Shown here: one piece after another, positions 43,081 through 55,216 of the stretch | How positions within the stretch are numbered: position 1 is the first letter of the stretch | Layout: each line of letters begins with the position of its first letter | Source: Cryptomeria japonica | Lineage: Eukaryota > Streptophyta > Pinopsida > Cupressales > Cupressaceae | Direction of reading: 5' to 3' | Assembly (NCBI RefSeq): GCF_030272615.1 | Contig: NC_081406.1 | Location: 478,670,900 to 478,734,899, forward strand | Length of the DNA stretch: 64,000 nucleotides | Made by a program: the position numbers and the translations under genes | The notes under the pieces: model-generated | What the model saw: the letters and a program-made list of their open reading frames with translations, nothing else | Database searches by the model: none | Told to the model about the DNA's origin: nothing

Positions 43081-44215
43081 CTATTTGAGTATTAATGAGA
43101 AAGAATTTTGAATGGGACTCTTTGAAGTGGGTTTTCTTAGAAATGGAATATATGATGGCATTGGATCTTGAATTTTTGAAGCATGGAAAGGACTAGCATC
43201 ATGACTTGGATTACATTGGATTTGTATTATGGATAGCCCTTGGGAGGTTGCATTATTGGTTAGAGATGGTGTGGACTGCTCTTGTGTGTCTTCAGGGTAT
43301 GAGGAAATGGTGGAAGATATGGAGGCTACTTGAGGTGCATAGTTTTGATGGGAAGAGTCATTGCTAGACATGGGCAGATGACCTTGTTGCATGATAGGTG
43401 ACACATTGACCATGTTCGATTGATGTCCAAAGGGTGACATGTTTGTAAATACACTTACATTTGTTTGGGACACCCTTGGTGGTGTTTTTGAAGACATAGG
43501 AGGAAATTCACAGACATGTGATGTGACTGAAGGCAAAAATGACTATGTGATTGTGTGTGACCTTGGTAGTGGTTGACTTGTTTACATAATTTGTGGTGTT
43601 GAGAGTTGTGTTGTTTTTTGTATTGGTTGTTGGACTTGTATTATTGGGATTGCATTGTTGGTTGATGAAATGATGGATATATATGATTGATTTGGACTTT
43701 GGTTGAATGGGATTTGATTTTGGTTGAAAGGGGTTTGAATGTTGGATTGATATGTTGGTTTGAAAGAAAAAGAAGGTTGACATGACTCTAATGTTGGTTG
43801 AACTGAAGTAGGAGCGATTTTATTGAAGAATGATGGTTGACCTATTTGAATGGTCTCACAAGAAAAAGAAGGTTGTCCTAATAATAATTCCCTCATGGTT
43901 ATCACTTCCCTCATCATTTTTTCTAACTAATACCCATGGTTGTTAGGACTAGTCATGTCTCTCATTTGTTGTTGCAAAGTCTTAATTTGTTGAGATAAAA
44001 TCTCTATGGATGGTGATGGAATAGGAATGGAAGGGATGAATTCTTCACCTTCCCTACGAAATGCATAACACCATTCAATGATGTTTTCTTGATTGGTTTG
44101 GACCTAAGATTGCAATAGATAAGATATTTTCTCCATTTCTCTGAATGTGAAAATGTTTGATTTGTTGAACTTGACAAACTTGTTTGAGTTGAGGTTGAGT
44201 TTGATTGATCCTCTA
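43081..44215 (-). pseudogene. gag N-terminal region of the older Tat-like element
   Basis: Minus-strand frames from about 44215 to 43081 are rich in Gln, Pro, Ser, Thr and Asn (for example QQIKTLQQQMRD, SFKPTYQSNIQTPFNQ, SSTISSYPEDTQEQS), like the low-complexity gag N-terminus of Y. It ends KSPIQNSFSLILK, which recurs as KSPIQNYFSLGES at about 40560, so the ORF is split by about 2.5 kb. No capsid motif is seen. Stops near 43915 and 43580 break the frame. Confidence 0.5.
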
Positions 44216-44225
44216 GTTGTGTTTT

Positions 44226-44840
44226 GGACGTTTGGGGTATGAATTTCTAGGATGATAATGAGGACTATGAAAGGACTTTAATGCAAGGACTGATGCAAAT
44301 TAAGGATGTAAATGAGGTAAATGAGGACTATGCAAGGACTATAATGCAAGATTATGATGAGTATGCAAGGATTTATGTGAAGATTATGATGACTATGCAA
44401 GGACTATATGCGAAGATTATGATGACTATGCAAGGACTATATGCGAATATTATGACGACTGTGCAAGGACTATAAGAAAAGATTATGATGACTAGGCAAG
44501 GACTATATGCAAATATTATGAGGATGCTAATGGGATACAAATGAGGACTTAATAAGGACTATGCAAGACTATGCAAAGACTTGTGTAAAGATTACAATGA
44601 TGTATATGGGAACTCTATGAGGACGATAATGGGGACTATGCAAGGACTTATGAAATGTAAAGATGTAAATGAGGACTATAATGAGGATGATAATGAGGAC
44701 TATACATGGACTTTTGCAAAGTAAGGACACAAATGAAGACTATAATAGGGATGATAATGAGGACTATATTGCAAGTATCCATGCAACATAAGGACGCAAA
44801 TGGGGACTATGCAAGAATTAAGAATGTAAATGAGGATGAA
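44226..44840. repeat. ~33-bp tandem repeat in the leader of the older element
   Basis: Units near GATGACTATGCAAGGACTATATGCGAAGATTAT, best preserved at 44330-44480 and degenerating to 44840. The position relative to gag is the same as the 33620-34010 repeat in Y, but the sequence is unrelated. Confidence 0.8.
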
Positions 44841-45199
44841 AATGAGAATAATTGATTCACGAACTTGTGTCATTATTTATTACACAATAAATAAAGGCAC
44901 AAAAGTTCATGAAAACCATCATCTCATATCAATCATCTTCCTTTGTTTCTAATTCTCATCTTTCATTCTATTTCATTCCAAGGTTCATTATCTCATATTC
45001 TATCTCAATATCATCTTCACATAACCTATCTCTATCTCTAATCAACTAACTATTCTTCTATCTCACATTATTCTTAATTTGAGAGATCATTCATACCTTT
45101 AATGCATAAACAATCTCTCGAGGGGGCAATACACCGTAAGCATCACTGGGGCTGAATTTTTTTCGTTTTCTTTGAAACAACATCATTTCGACATTGTCT
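44841..45199 (+). other. 3' interior of a plus-strand X element
   Basis: The 45120-45199 part is the inverted counterpart of 19859-19940: GGGGCTGAATTTTTTTCG and GAAACAACATCATTTCGACATTG read as reverse complement of the sequence right of X3. Nothing coding. The switch from minus- to plus-oriented element sequence lies somewhere in 44890-45120. Confidence 0.6.
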
Positions 45200-45213
45200 C
45201 AAAGAAGGGAAAA
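45200..45213 (+). other. polypurine tract before X4
   Basis: CAAAGAAGGGAAAA directly before TGTAGACAC; same tract as at X3 but on the plus strand. Confidence 0.7.
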
Positions 45214-46646
45214 TGTAGACACTTAAAAATGTCTTATTGATCATGTAATAATTATTCCTCTAATTGATTAAATAATTCTTTAAGTATTTAATTAAGCTAA
45301 TTAATCTTATTCTTCTAAATTCATATATCCTCATCATCTTACTAATTTTTCTATTTTCAACTCTATCGCCGTTTAATCATTTAAACCATTTTTAAATGTT
45401 AATTAAATATTTATTAGTTAATTCATTGTGATTTTAATCTTTCAATATAAATAATCTTTATTATTTAAATAAACTATCTCTATTCAATTAATCATTCAAC
45501 CTTTTTTGAAATATTAATTAAATATTATTTATTTAATTAATTGTGATTTTAATCCTTTAATTTAAATAATCTTTAGTATTTATTTAAATTTGATTTCTAA
45601 ATAATTAAATAGTTTATTAAAATTATTCAATTAACTAATTAATTCTTCCAATTCCATTTCCAAATCCCCAAATTGTAATTTCATTTAATTCCATGTTTCT
45701 TCTAATTTCATTTAATTTCCATGTTTCTTCTAATTTCATTTAATTTCATTAATTCTTCTAATTCAAATTCAAATACATGTGCATGATTTCAAAAATCAAA
45801 TTGAAAATCAAAGTCAAGTTCTAAATATATTCAAAAAACAAATTGAATTTAAAATAAATTCAATGTTTGAATTAAATCTCATGCAAAAATTAAATTGAAA
45901 ATCAAAGTTAAAGTGCAAGCACATGCTAAATTAATTAATTCAATTAACTAATTAATTAAATTCTATCTTCCACTTTTCTTTTTTCCGAAAAGCATTCAAC
46001 CAGACATCTCACTTAACTATTCCATTTATTTTAATTGATCATTTCAATTAATTGATTAATTGCATCATTTCTTTAATTTCCTCCAATCATTCATTTTCTA
46101 TCTTCTAGTTATCTTTTTCTAAATAAAGCTTTCTTTGTCATCAATCAATTATCCTGCAATCATTCTTATTCTATCTTTCAATCAACTTTTTTCTCAATCA
46201 GTCAATTCAATTAACTATTCAGTCAATTTTGTTCCACCTTTAAATTAACAGTTCAACTATCAATCAACATGTGAGATCACCCGAGTTCCACCTCTTAATC
46301 AATTTGTTTCACCTCTCAATCAATCTCACCTAAAAATCTATATATTCAGCATTCAACCTCTATTTTCAACTATCACAATCATGATCACAAAACAATCATG
46401 AACTTTGAATCTTTGTGTCATTTGCAAGTTGCCAGCGCGATATCTGAGAGCCATCATACCACAAAGAGGAGAAGAACAATGGAAGCCATATGCAGTAATG
46501 GAATATGGAGTCTTAATTGAATATTTTATATTCCTATTACTTTTCTTTTCATTATTTTATCAGTTTATTTAGGATTCTTTGGTTAGATAGGGATTTGTGA
46601 TTTCCCTTTATTTCTAATTGAATAATGATGAATTTTACATACGATA
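45214..46646 (+). repeat. X-family LTR copy X4, 3' LTR of a plus-strand element
   Basis: 1433 bp, TGTAGACACTTAAAAATGTC ... TTACATACGATA. It matches X3 in reverse orientation at full length; the terminal CA has become TA. Confidence 0.82.
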
Positions 46647-47529
46647 GTTATAATATAAAAAATCCTCTTTATGTAACTGTTGTATTAACTTTTGATAGCT
46701 AGGAGGTTCCTCTTTGTTAAAGCCATTAATAAATTTGTATTTTATTCCATCTATCTTGGTTTAATTCTAATCAATTCCTCCCCTTATTTGTATGATGCTT
46801 AGATAATCTCAGATAAAAGAAATATAATTTATTTTTTATTAAATCCCTCATAATGATCAATTCATGGCTTTGTCTAGGGTGGGTACAAATTCTCCGTGAT
46901 GATTTCCATGCTTTTGTTAGGTACGAGGTATCTAGTGAAGGTTGTTGAATTTGACTTTACACCTACTAATCACATTTTTTTGAGAGTTTAAACCCTTTAA
47001 ACAAATCCATTTTGTGCATAGCTACAATCATTGCACACCATGTGACAATTTTGTGAAGCACTTTGTCAATAGTTTGTGTCCCCCATCTATGCTTCCATAT
47101 TTGTATACATTTCTACTAGGGCAATTGTAATTACAACATTTTGACAAAATTCCTAGTTTGATGGATTTTTTTCCTTGCTTAAAAATCAGGCCATGGGTAA
47201 TAGAGGTTGGCTCTAAACCAACCTAATATATTTTCTTAAAAGTTGGTAAGACATTTTAGAACTACATTTTAAAATGGCTTTCACATTTTCATACACATCT
47301 AAATAAAATAAACTAATCTCCTTACAATCGCAACTTCAAACACATAGATGCCAATTTATATATAAATCTAGAATAGTGGCTGCCATCTCCATTTAATTCT
47401 TATACCAAAGTAGACACCAATAGTTATCTTTTGGACTAAAAGAGTAGCTAGAGATGCAAACTACATAACCTATTCTGAACTAGAGTGCAAATATGCAAAG
47501 TTGAAAAAGAGATATCAAAAATTGAGAAA
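46647..47529. other. unassigned
   Basis: AT-rich sequence without recognisable coding motifs, repeats or element ends. The 3' part may be decayed upstream sequence of the copia RT remnant that follows. Confidence 0.5.
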
Positions 47530-48420
47530 CCAAACTAACTAATTTTTCTTTTTGATGGTTGGTGTTGATAACCAATTCACCCACATGTTCCTACGCCAAT
47601 ATCAGATGGGTATAAAATCAGCCTTCCTTAATGGTTCTAGGTATATGATAAATTCTACATGGAATAGTCTATATGTTTTGAAATTTTTGGCAAAAAACAA
47701 TTGGTTTACAAGTTGACAAAATCTCTCTATGAGTTGAAGAAATATACTTGTTCCTAGTATACAAGGATTGACAGTTATTTCTTAAAGAAGAGATTCAATT
47801 AAATCCACTTAGATCCAACCTTATATGTCCAACATATTGGTATGATATTCTCATTGTTTTTAATATATTAATTGAGGAAGGGCCTTGAACCTATTTGCAA
47901 AAATTTTAACAAAGCATAATAGAGAAACAAAGAAACAACAAGAATGGTACCTTGGACCATACTATCCCAACAAGATATTCAAATTATTTTCTTTTATATT
48001 AATGATGTTATTTATATAGGCAACAATATAACTTTCATGGATAAATTTTAGGTAGAGATGAAACAAGAATTTGAAATATCAAATCCATGACTTGTGCATT
48101 ATTTTTTGGTGTGGAAGTGCAACAAAAGTGTGAATGTATATTTATTTCTCAAACCAAGTATATAGATAATTTATTGAAGAAGTTAGAATGATAACATGTA
48201 TAACACTTGCAACTCTTGTATCAATTAGTGAGATATATAACCAAGGAGGATGTGGTTTCAAAGGTGGATGCTACTTTGTATAGAAGTTTGGTTGGGAGTC
48301 TCTCTCCTCGTAAAGGGGAGGCTTCCTTCTTATTGCAATCTAATAACTAGTATCTATCTAGCCTCTATCTTTTATGCTATTTCCAAGGTGTTACAATCAC
48401 TTTAATCTCATTTTTTAGAA
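47530..48420 (+). pseudogene. old copia reverse transcriptase remnant
   Basis: Across several frames the plus strand preserves copia RT motifs in order: MGIKSAFLNGS (from MDVKSAFLNG), KLTKSLYELKK (from KSLYGLKQ), RIDSYFLK, FYINDVIYIGNN (catalytic YVDD now YIND), EMKQEFEIS, LVHYFLVW (from LLHYFLGLEV), and VDATLYRSLVGSL. Many frameshifts and stops. Much older than C1 and C2; no LTRs found. Confidence 0.75.
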
Positions 48421-48830
48421 TAAGTGCTTATCCAACTCTCTTTCTTTAGAATGGATTTCCCTCTTTAACAACAAAGCCTAAATAGCAAGATACTAACTTA
48501 GGCAATAATAATTGATATAAATTTTAACCAAAGAAAAGGTTGACTTAGAGATGTACTAGTGGATTTATACTAACTACAAAACCTTTGTAAGCCCAAAGTC
48601 TTATATGATCTCTCTAACTGATTTGTGAAAAAATAACTTGTAATATGTAGGTAGCTTAAAGTATTTCCTATATATCACAATCTCCTCTACTCTAATATGT
48701 AGGAGAATATGCAAGTAGCTCAAGGTATTTCCTCAAAGATTTGTCATCCTCCCTTGGCCCAAAAACTGGTCCCTAATTGAAGAGGACCAGAGTGCCCAAG
48801 GCCCTGGTCCCCCTCTTCGGGGTCCAATTT

Positions 48831-49213
48831 TTAAGGAGGGGGTGTGACCTACTTCTCCAGTGGGAAAATAAATTGGTGGCTCAATATGACCAGTGGAGAT
48901 CAGCCTAATCAATAAATTGACCTATATCCTCATATATAAAGGCATTTGATCGACTTAATTTAATCCCTAAGCAATCTAAGTCTTCACATTCAAGCAATCA
49001 AGTATTCAAGCATTGAAGTGTTCATCATCAAGCATTTCCAGAGGTCTTCAAGGCTACATATTCTTCATTCAATCATTTTGGAGCAAGTTACAATATTCAT
49101 ATACAAGCATCTGTGTATGATTAGGGTTTTGTCATGCTCATGCAATTTCATACAATATATGTGATTACCTCTAAGAATAAAAGAATCATTATTATGTTAA
49201 TACTATAAGGATC
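48831..49213 (+). repeat. PPT and 5' part of a gypsy-type LTR with TATA box
   Basis: TTAAGGAGGGGG (48831-48842) then TGTGACCTACTTC, a typical PPT/LTR junction. The TATA box TATATAAA at 48933-48940 is followed by the leader-like AAGCAATC...CAAGCATT repeats. Similarity ends where copia C2 begins, so the LTR is truncated. The 48421-48830 stretch before it holds nothing recognisable besides a duplicated TATGTAGGTAGCTTAAAG-like word. Confidence 0.55.
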
Positions 49214-50745
49214 TGGTTAATACTAAGAGGGGGGTGGATCAGTAGTAAGACCAATTGAAACTTTAACTCAAAAACAAACTTATCTCATATCTAAATTCAT
49301 TTAACAAATATCTCAACTTCTTTAATTAGGTCTAATAACCTCTTTATCTGATTTGCTTAACACATTAATCAAATCATTTACCACAACTATCAATACTTTC
49401 ACCACTAAAGCAATCATAACTGGTGTCTCAGAAATAATGCATGAAATGAAACATAAACAAGAACATCACATGAAAAACATTCCACACATGAACACCATAA
49501 GTTTTTTAAATGGAAACCCAAATAGTGAAAAACCACGGTGGGAGTTGGCACCCACAAATATTTGTACTCTTTTGAAGTACGCACTGTTAGGAGCTTAGTC
49601 GTGTTAGGAGCTTACAATACGCCTAGTTAGGAGCATACCTCGTTAGGAGTCACTCGGTTATGAGCTTGATGATCTATTAGGATCAACCTCATGAGAGGAT
49701 TTAACACTCTTTTGAGAGCTGCCCTGTTAGGGGACTTAAATGTTTAAGGTGTGTTAGGACCTGCCCGATTAAGGGATTTAACCTACTGCAACTGTTAGGG
49801 AACAACATTAAGAAAATGATATGTTACTTGCACTTCTCTACTTGCTTGATTAGATCCAGTTATACACAACACTCTGCAACTCTCAGGAAGATCTCACACT
49901 TCACTTGGATGGCTTAACACATTCTCTAAGACCACCAACACCATAAAAATCAACTGTGTCATTCAAAATAGCCATCTCAACTAGGTTGGCCACAAAACCC
50001 TAATTACATCATGAATTTACAATTGAAATCATAAAAAATCATGATAGATAGTTATACAGATCATTACAACAAATTACAATGCAATATCAACCATTGGTTG
50101 ATCGTAACCCACCACGAAAATCCGATCTGTACCAAATTCAAACTCTCAAAACACTCTACTAAGCGTTTTGTTGATTCCCAAGAAAATCTTCCTTGAATCA
50201 TGCCAAAACAATAATTAAATCTTTCACATGGGTTGTTTCATGTTAGTAACTTCATGTAGACTCGCTGTCAATCACCATAATAACATAAATCATTACCGGT
50301 TTGATGATTTCTTCACTGGTCTTAAACCCTACTAAAACCTTAACAAAACTTCATCAGAAATTTGAAACATGCCTTCTATTAATCTTCACAAGTTTTGGTT
50401 CTAGTCATATACACCTTTCCATGATACAAATTCACCATCCAAACCACAAATCACCAATCATCACCGATCGACCGATCCAATCAAAACAACTCTGCTTTAT
50501 TGGTTAAAGTCCTATTTCACATACTTTAGTTCACTACCGGTAAACCAAATCACTTAGATGACAAAACAAGACATCAGGAACATCAATTGACATCAGTTTC
50601 CATCAATGAAAACATAAATAACTGATCATGTCATCTATTCATAGAATCTCAATCTCTTCATCTCAAATAGACTTCTATCCTTTACTAGTGCAGTCATCCA
50701 TATTCAACTGCATCACATCATCTGCATCAATTATGCCAAACACCA
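49214..50745 (-). repeat. C2 3' LTR
   Basis: Plus-strand GGGGGGTGGATCAG ... ATGCCAAACACCA. The minus-strand start TGGTGTTTGGCAT lies next to the PPT. It lacks about 120 bp present in the 5' LTR at about 55405-55525. It contains many GTTAGGAGCTT words (49585-49810). Confidence 0.82.
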
Positions 50746-50770
50746 AAAATATCCCCCTTTGGCATTGATG
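50746..50770 (-). other. polypurine tract of C2
   Basis: Minus strand ATGCCAAAGGGGGATATTTT before TGGTGTTTGG. Element N has the same ATGCCAAAGGGG word before its 3' LTR. Confidence 0.7.
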
Positions 50771-51169
50771 GAAATACTAATCAGAGTAACATCAACATCT
50801 GCAACTTGCTTGCTGATATCACATCATCTATCGGTTCTCCTCCTTTTGTCATCTCCCCCTTAACCAATGCTTCTCTCAATCCAATCTTCTGATCTTCAAC
50901 TTCTCCCATATCTTCCATCTCTAGCTTCTTTTCTTCTCCCCCTTTGATAACAATGCCAAAGATGTAAATGCATCACTTGTCTTCAATTTTGTTGTTGCTT
51001 CTTCCATCATCTCTGCTATTCAAATCAGAAAAATTATAATAGAGCATTAAATCAGAACTTTACATCAGACTCAGTCCCCCAAAGGAGTATCCTGCACCTT
51101 CATCAATCCTTAGTGAAAAATAAACATGAAATCCATAGGATTGATGGATCTCCATCATTTTAGTTCTTC
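50771..51169 (-). other. C2 3' untranslated region
   Basis: CT-rich on the plus strand, including a second GCCAAAGGGGGA-like word and CTTCTTTTCTTCTCCCCC. No gene. Confidence 0.6.
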
Positions 51170-52770
51170 TGGTGTAGGGTTCTAACCCCTAGTTTACCTC
51201 TATAAACTCAAAGGTAGCCTTCAGTAAGGGCTTAGTAAAGATATCAGTTAATTGATCTTTACTCTTCACATATTCCATCTTCACCTATTTTTCTTGAACT
51301 CTTTCCCTTAGGAAGTGATACTTCAATTCAATGTGCTTGGTTCTGGAATGAAGTATAGGATTCTTAGAAATTTTTATTGCACTTGTATTATCACAATAGG
51401 TATTCACCGGTTCTAACATATCTATCTTGAATCCTTCTAGAACATGTCTCATCCATATTGCCTACGTGCAATTCATAGATACAACTACATACTCTACTTT
51501 AGCTATAGATTGAGAAACACAAGTTTCTTTCTTTCTTGTCCATGCCACTAATCTTCCTCCAAGTAGAAAACATCCACCAGTTGTGCTTTTTCAATCATCC
51601 ACATTACCTGCCTAATCAACATTAGTAAAGACATCCAAAGTAAAATTTCTTTTATAGGGATACAATAAATCATAGTCTATTGTGCCTTTGAGATACCGGA
51701 AAATTCTCTTAACATCCGCCATGTAACTCTCTTTAGGCTCTTTTTGAAATCTAGCCACTAATCCAACATAGTGTAGCTTTCCAATCATAGATCTGTACTC
51801 TTTTTCACTAATAGCAGGGGAATCATCTTCCTTTGACAACTTGCACCCAGTCACCATTGGTGTACCTACCGGTTTGCAGTCTTCCATGCCAAAATTCTTC
51901 AACACCTCTTTGGTATACTTGGTCTGACAAATAAGGATACCACCATCTAGCTGTTGAACTTGTAAGCCAATAAAGAACTTAATTTTACTTATTAGAGACA
52001 TTTCTAATTATTTTTTCGTTATATCAACAAATTCCATACACATGTCATCATTTCCACAAAAAATTATCATCAACAAACACTTTTGTTATTAGCATCTTGT
52101 CTCCATTAGTCTTTAAATAAATGTTGTTGTCCTCACTAGTACGTTAGAATCCAATTTTGATCAAATTTGCATGTAATATCTCATACCATGCCCTCGATGC
52201 TTACTTTAGACCATATAGAGATTTGTGCAAATTACACACCATGTCTTTATCATCAGTCAAGGAAAATCCATTTGACTGTTCAATATATACTTCCTCTAGA
52301 ATCCCATTTAGAAAGGCAAACTTGACATCCATTTGGTAGACTTTGAATCCCTTATATGCAACAAATGTTAGTAGCATCCTTACTCCTTCTAATGTAGCAA
52401 CAGGTGCAAATGTTCCACCTTAATCTTCACCTTCCTCTTGAGCATACCCTTTGCAGACTAACCTTGCCTCATTTCTTACAATCCTTCCTTCTTCATCCAA
52501 TTTATTCCTAAAAACCCATTTTGTTCCAATCACATTCTTATCCTCCGGTCTAGGAACAAGTGACCATGTCCGATTCTTCTCAATTTGATCTACTTTTTCA
52601 TTCATTGCATTTACCCAATCATCATCCTTTTGTGCTTCTTTAACTGTCTTGGGTTCAATTGTAGATATCAAACATGAGTTCTTTTGGATCTTTCTCCTGG
52701 TTTGCACACCTGCATTATTATCACCAATTATCTGCTTTTGTGAATGATTCAATCTGACATATTTAGGCAT
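51170..52770 (-). pseudogene. C2 reverse transcriptase and RNase H
   Basis: RT: NRTWSLVPRPEDKNVIGTKW, ARLVCKGYAQEEG, then TFAPVA, VYQMDVKCAFLNG, KSLYGLK-stop-ASRAWYE (TAA at the Gln of YGLKQA), catalytic FVDD at about 52080, IKFFIGLQV, and LKNFGMEDCKPVGTPM. RNase H: FTNVD-stop-AGNVDD (Trp to TAG), STTGGCFLLGG, KVEYV, RTKHIELKYHFLRE and DQLTDIFTKPL near 51230. Most other stops fit Gln or Arg codons. TAA after GED stands where Tyr/Phe is usual, so not every lesion fits that pattern. Confidence 0.9.
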
Positions 52771-52818
52771 TTCCTGTCCTAGTTCTGCATCTTCTTCCTC
52801 ATTGTCATTGCTTACCAG

Positions 52819-54147
52819 TTAAGCATCCAATTCTGCATTTGCTGGTTCTTCATTATTCTTTGCTTCTGGTTCAATGATCACAAACATTTCCTCATTATCA
52901 TCCTTTTCAAGTTCTGATTTGCTTGTACCTTCAAACTTATTAGACAGATCATTAACTTTTACGCTAGCAATTTCAACAATTTTCTTAGTTATCTTATTGT
53001 AACATTTATATGCCTTACTCTTAGAAGAGTAACCAAGAAAATTTCCCTCAATAGATTTTGCATCAAGTTTATTAGTGTAGTTATCTCTCTTAATAAAATA
53101 TTGACTTCCAAAATTTTTAAAATAACTTACACATGGGGTTTTTCTATACCATAGCTCATAGGGTGTCTTATTGTTACCTCTTTTTACCAGTACCTGATTT
53201 AAAGTGTATACAACAGTAATGACCTCTTCTCTCCAAATCATTTTGGATACATTAACCCACAATAACATGGTTCTTGCAGCTTCAACTATTGTTCTATTCA
53301 TCCTTTCTGCTATGCCATTCTGTTGTGGTGTCCTCAGAGAAGACATCTGTCTCTTTATACCATGTTCATCACAATACTTAACAAATTCATCAGATGTGAA
53401 TTCACCTCCTTGGTCTGATCTTAAACACTTCAAGTTTTTACTGATTTCCTTCTCAACCAGAGATTTAAATGATTTAAATTTACTAAATGCTTCTCATTTC
53501 TCCTTAAAAAATGTCATCCACATCATTTTAGAATAGTCATCAATGAAGATCATGAAATACCTATCATCGTAATAACTCTTTGTTCTCATAGGATCACAAA
53601 GATCAGTATGTACCAAATCTAAAGCATTCTCCAAAATATAATTCTTTCTCTTGAAAGAAATAGAGGTCATCTTACTGATTTGACAATCTTTGCATATCAC
53701 ACTATCCAGTTTGACAAGTTGGGGTAATCCTCTTACAACACTTGACTTGCTTATCTTAACCAAATTATCAAAATTAACATGACAATATCTTTTATGCCAC
53801 AACCAATTGTCTTCCATTCTTGCAACCATACAATTATTAATATTACTATTCAAATGGAATAAGTTACCTCTAGTTTTCTTCTCGGTAGCAATCAGTTCAC
53901 CATTACCTCCAAGAATTTTGTAGACTCCACTTTTAAATTCGAGCAAATAACCTTTATCATTGAGCTGACCAACACTTAAAATATTATGCTTAAGACCATC
54001 AACCCAAAATACATCATCAACATTACTCTTCCCATTTAGAGATATTGAACCTTTACCTTTCACCATGCAATAAGAGTTGTTTCTAAATCTAACAACACCT
54101 CCATCAAATTCATTAAGGTTTATGAACTTACTTTTATCTCTAATCAT
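52819..54147 (-). pseudogene. C2 GAG-pre-integrase and integrase
   Basis: DNWLWHKRYCHVNFDNL and the CKDCQ zinc cysteines open the region. The core has LVHTDLCDPM (first Asp), IDDYSKMMWMTFF, LRSDQGGEFTSDEF (second Asp) and TPQQNGIAERMNRTI (Glu). It continues with TPYELWYRKTP, FGSQYFIKRD and GNFLGYSSKSKAYKCYN. A TGA at about 53491 separates the two open stretches (FKEK-stop-EAFSKF, where C1 has Ser). Confidence 0.92.
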
Positions 54148-54260
54148 GTGGTGTGAGCAGCCACTATCTATAATCTAGTCATCACTATTCTCCATATGAG
54201 ATACTAGTGCCCTTTGATCTGACAGTTCCTCCTTCATGTCTACAAACATAATTTATTCAT
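54100..54260 (-). pseudogene. C2 aspartic protease
   Basis: Active site DSGCSHHMI at about 54150-54175, followed by FDGGVVRFRNN and GKGSISLNG. A TAG just upstream (DD-stop-IIDSGC) replaces the Trp present in C1 (DEWVIDSGC), consistent with G-to-A. Confidence 0.85.
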
Positions 54261-55140
54261 TGTCATCTTCTTCTTTTGACTCCTCATTAGTCACACCTTC
54301 ATCTACTACAACATAACAATGTTTCTTTTCCTTTCCTTTGATTCTTCTAAACTTTTCTTTCTTATCGGTGTTAGGGTAGTTACCAGCAATATGACCAATT
54401 TTATTACAATAGAAACACTTCAAAGGCAACTTTCCTTTATACTTACCAGTGCCTCTTGGAAATCTCTTTGCTAATAGTGCCTCAAGTTACATCACTTGAT
54501 CTTCATTGTCTTCATTTCCCCAGTTACTTCCATGACTTGTCCTGCACTCATGATTTTGACATATATTTTTTCCTTTTCTAGTAGATGAATTGGTAACATA
54601 ATCTTTAAAGGCAGATTCAATAGATTTTGTCACACTATTGTCAAAACTATTTAACTCAAAAGTTGTAAGGTTTCCAATCAATGAATCAACAATTACCTTA
54701 TCTTTTGAAATAGATCTAAGTTCTTGGATTGCCGATACTCTTATAGCATATTGAGGTTGAAGAGTTCAGAGTATTTTACTTACTATTGCATCATCTTCTA
54801 TTTTACCTCCTGCAATCTTTCTGTCACCAACAACTTCTTTGATTCTCTGACCATATTGTGCAATATTCTCTCCTTCAAGCATTCTCATGTCATCAAACTT
54901 TCCTCTCAAGCTTTCCTCTTTGGCTCTTTGAACATGCTCATCTCCTCCATAGATTGTCTCTAACTTTTCCCAAACCTCACTTGCAATTTCCAATCCTTGA
55001 ACATCAATATATTATCTTGTTGTTCTCTAAGTTCATCTGATGTCAAGGGAGTAGTAGTAGGAGCAACATATGTTGTTTCAACTTGCTTCCAATATTGCAC
55101 ACCAAGACCTTTGTTGTAGATTTTCATTTTGTCTTTCTAG
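54261..55140 (-). pseudogene. C2 gag
   Basis: From the 5' side: MEIASEVWEKLETIYGGDEHV, LRGKFDDMRMLEGENIAQYGQRIKEVV, then IGNLTTFELNSFD (typical copia UBN2/gag helices). The zinc knuckle is CFYCNKIGHIAGNY (about 54378-54420), in which the final Cys is Tyr. Stops near 54763 and 54484 interrupt it. Confidence 0.82.
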
Positions 55141-55216
55141 ATCTTTTAGTTATCCTTGTTGAACTTGGGACCCTCTTTCTTCATCATCTTGAATTCCTCA
55201 GAATCTTTTCCTCAAG

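Noticed and set aside
50301-50507. Short frame repeated in both C2 LTRs (also 56402-56608)
   Set aside because: It is duplicated because it lies in the LTR; it runs antisense to the element and has no motif.
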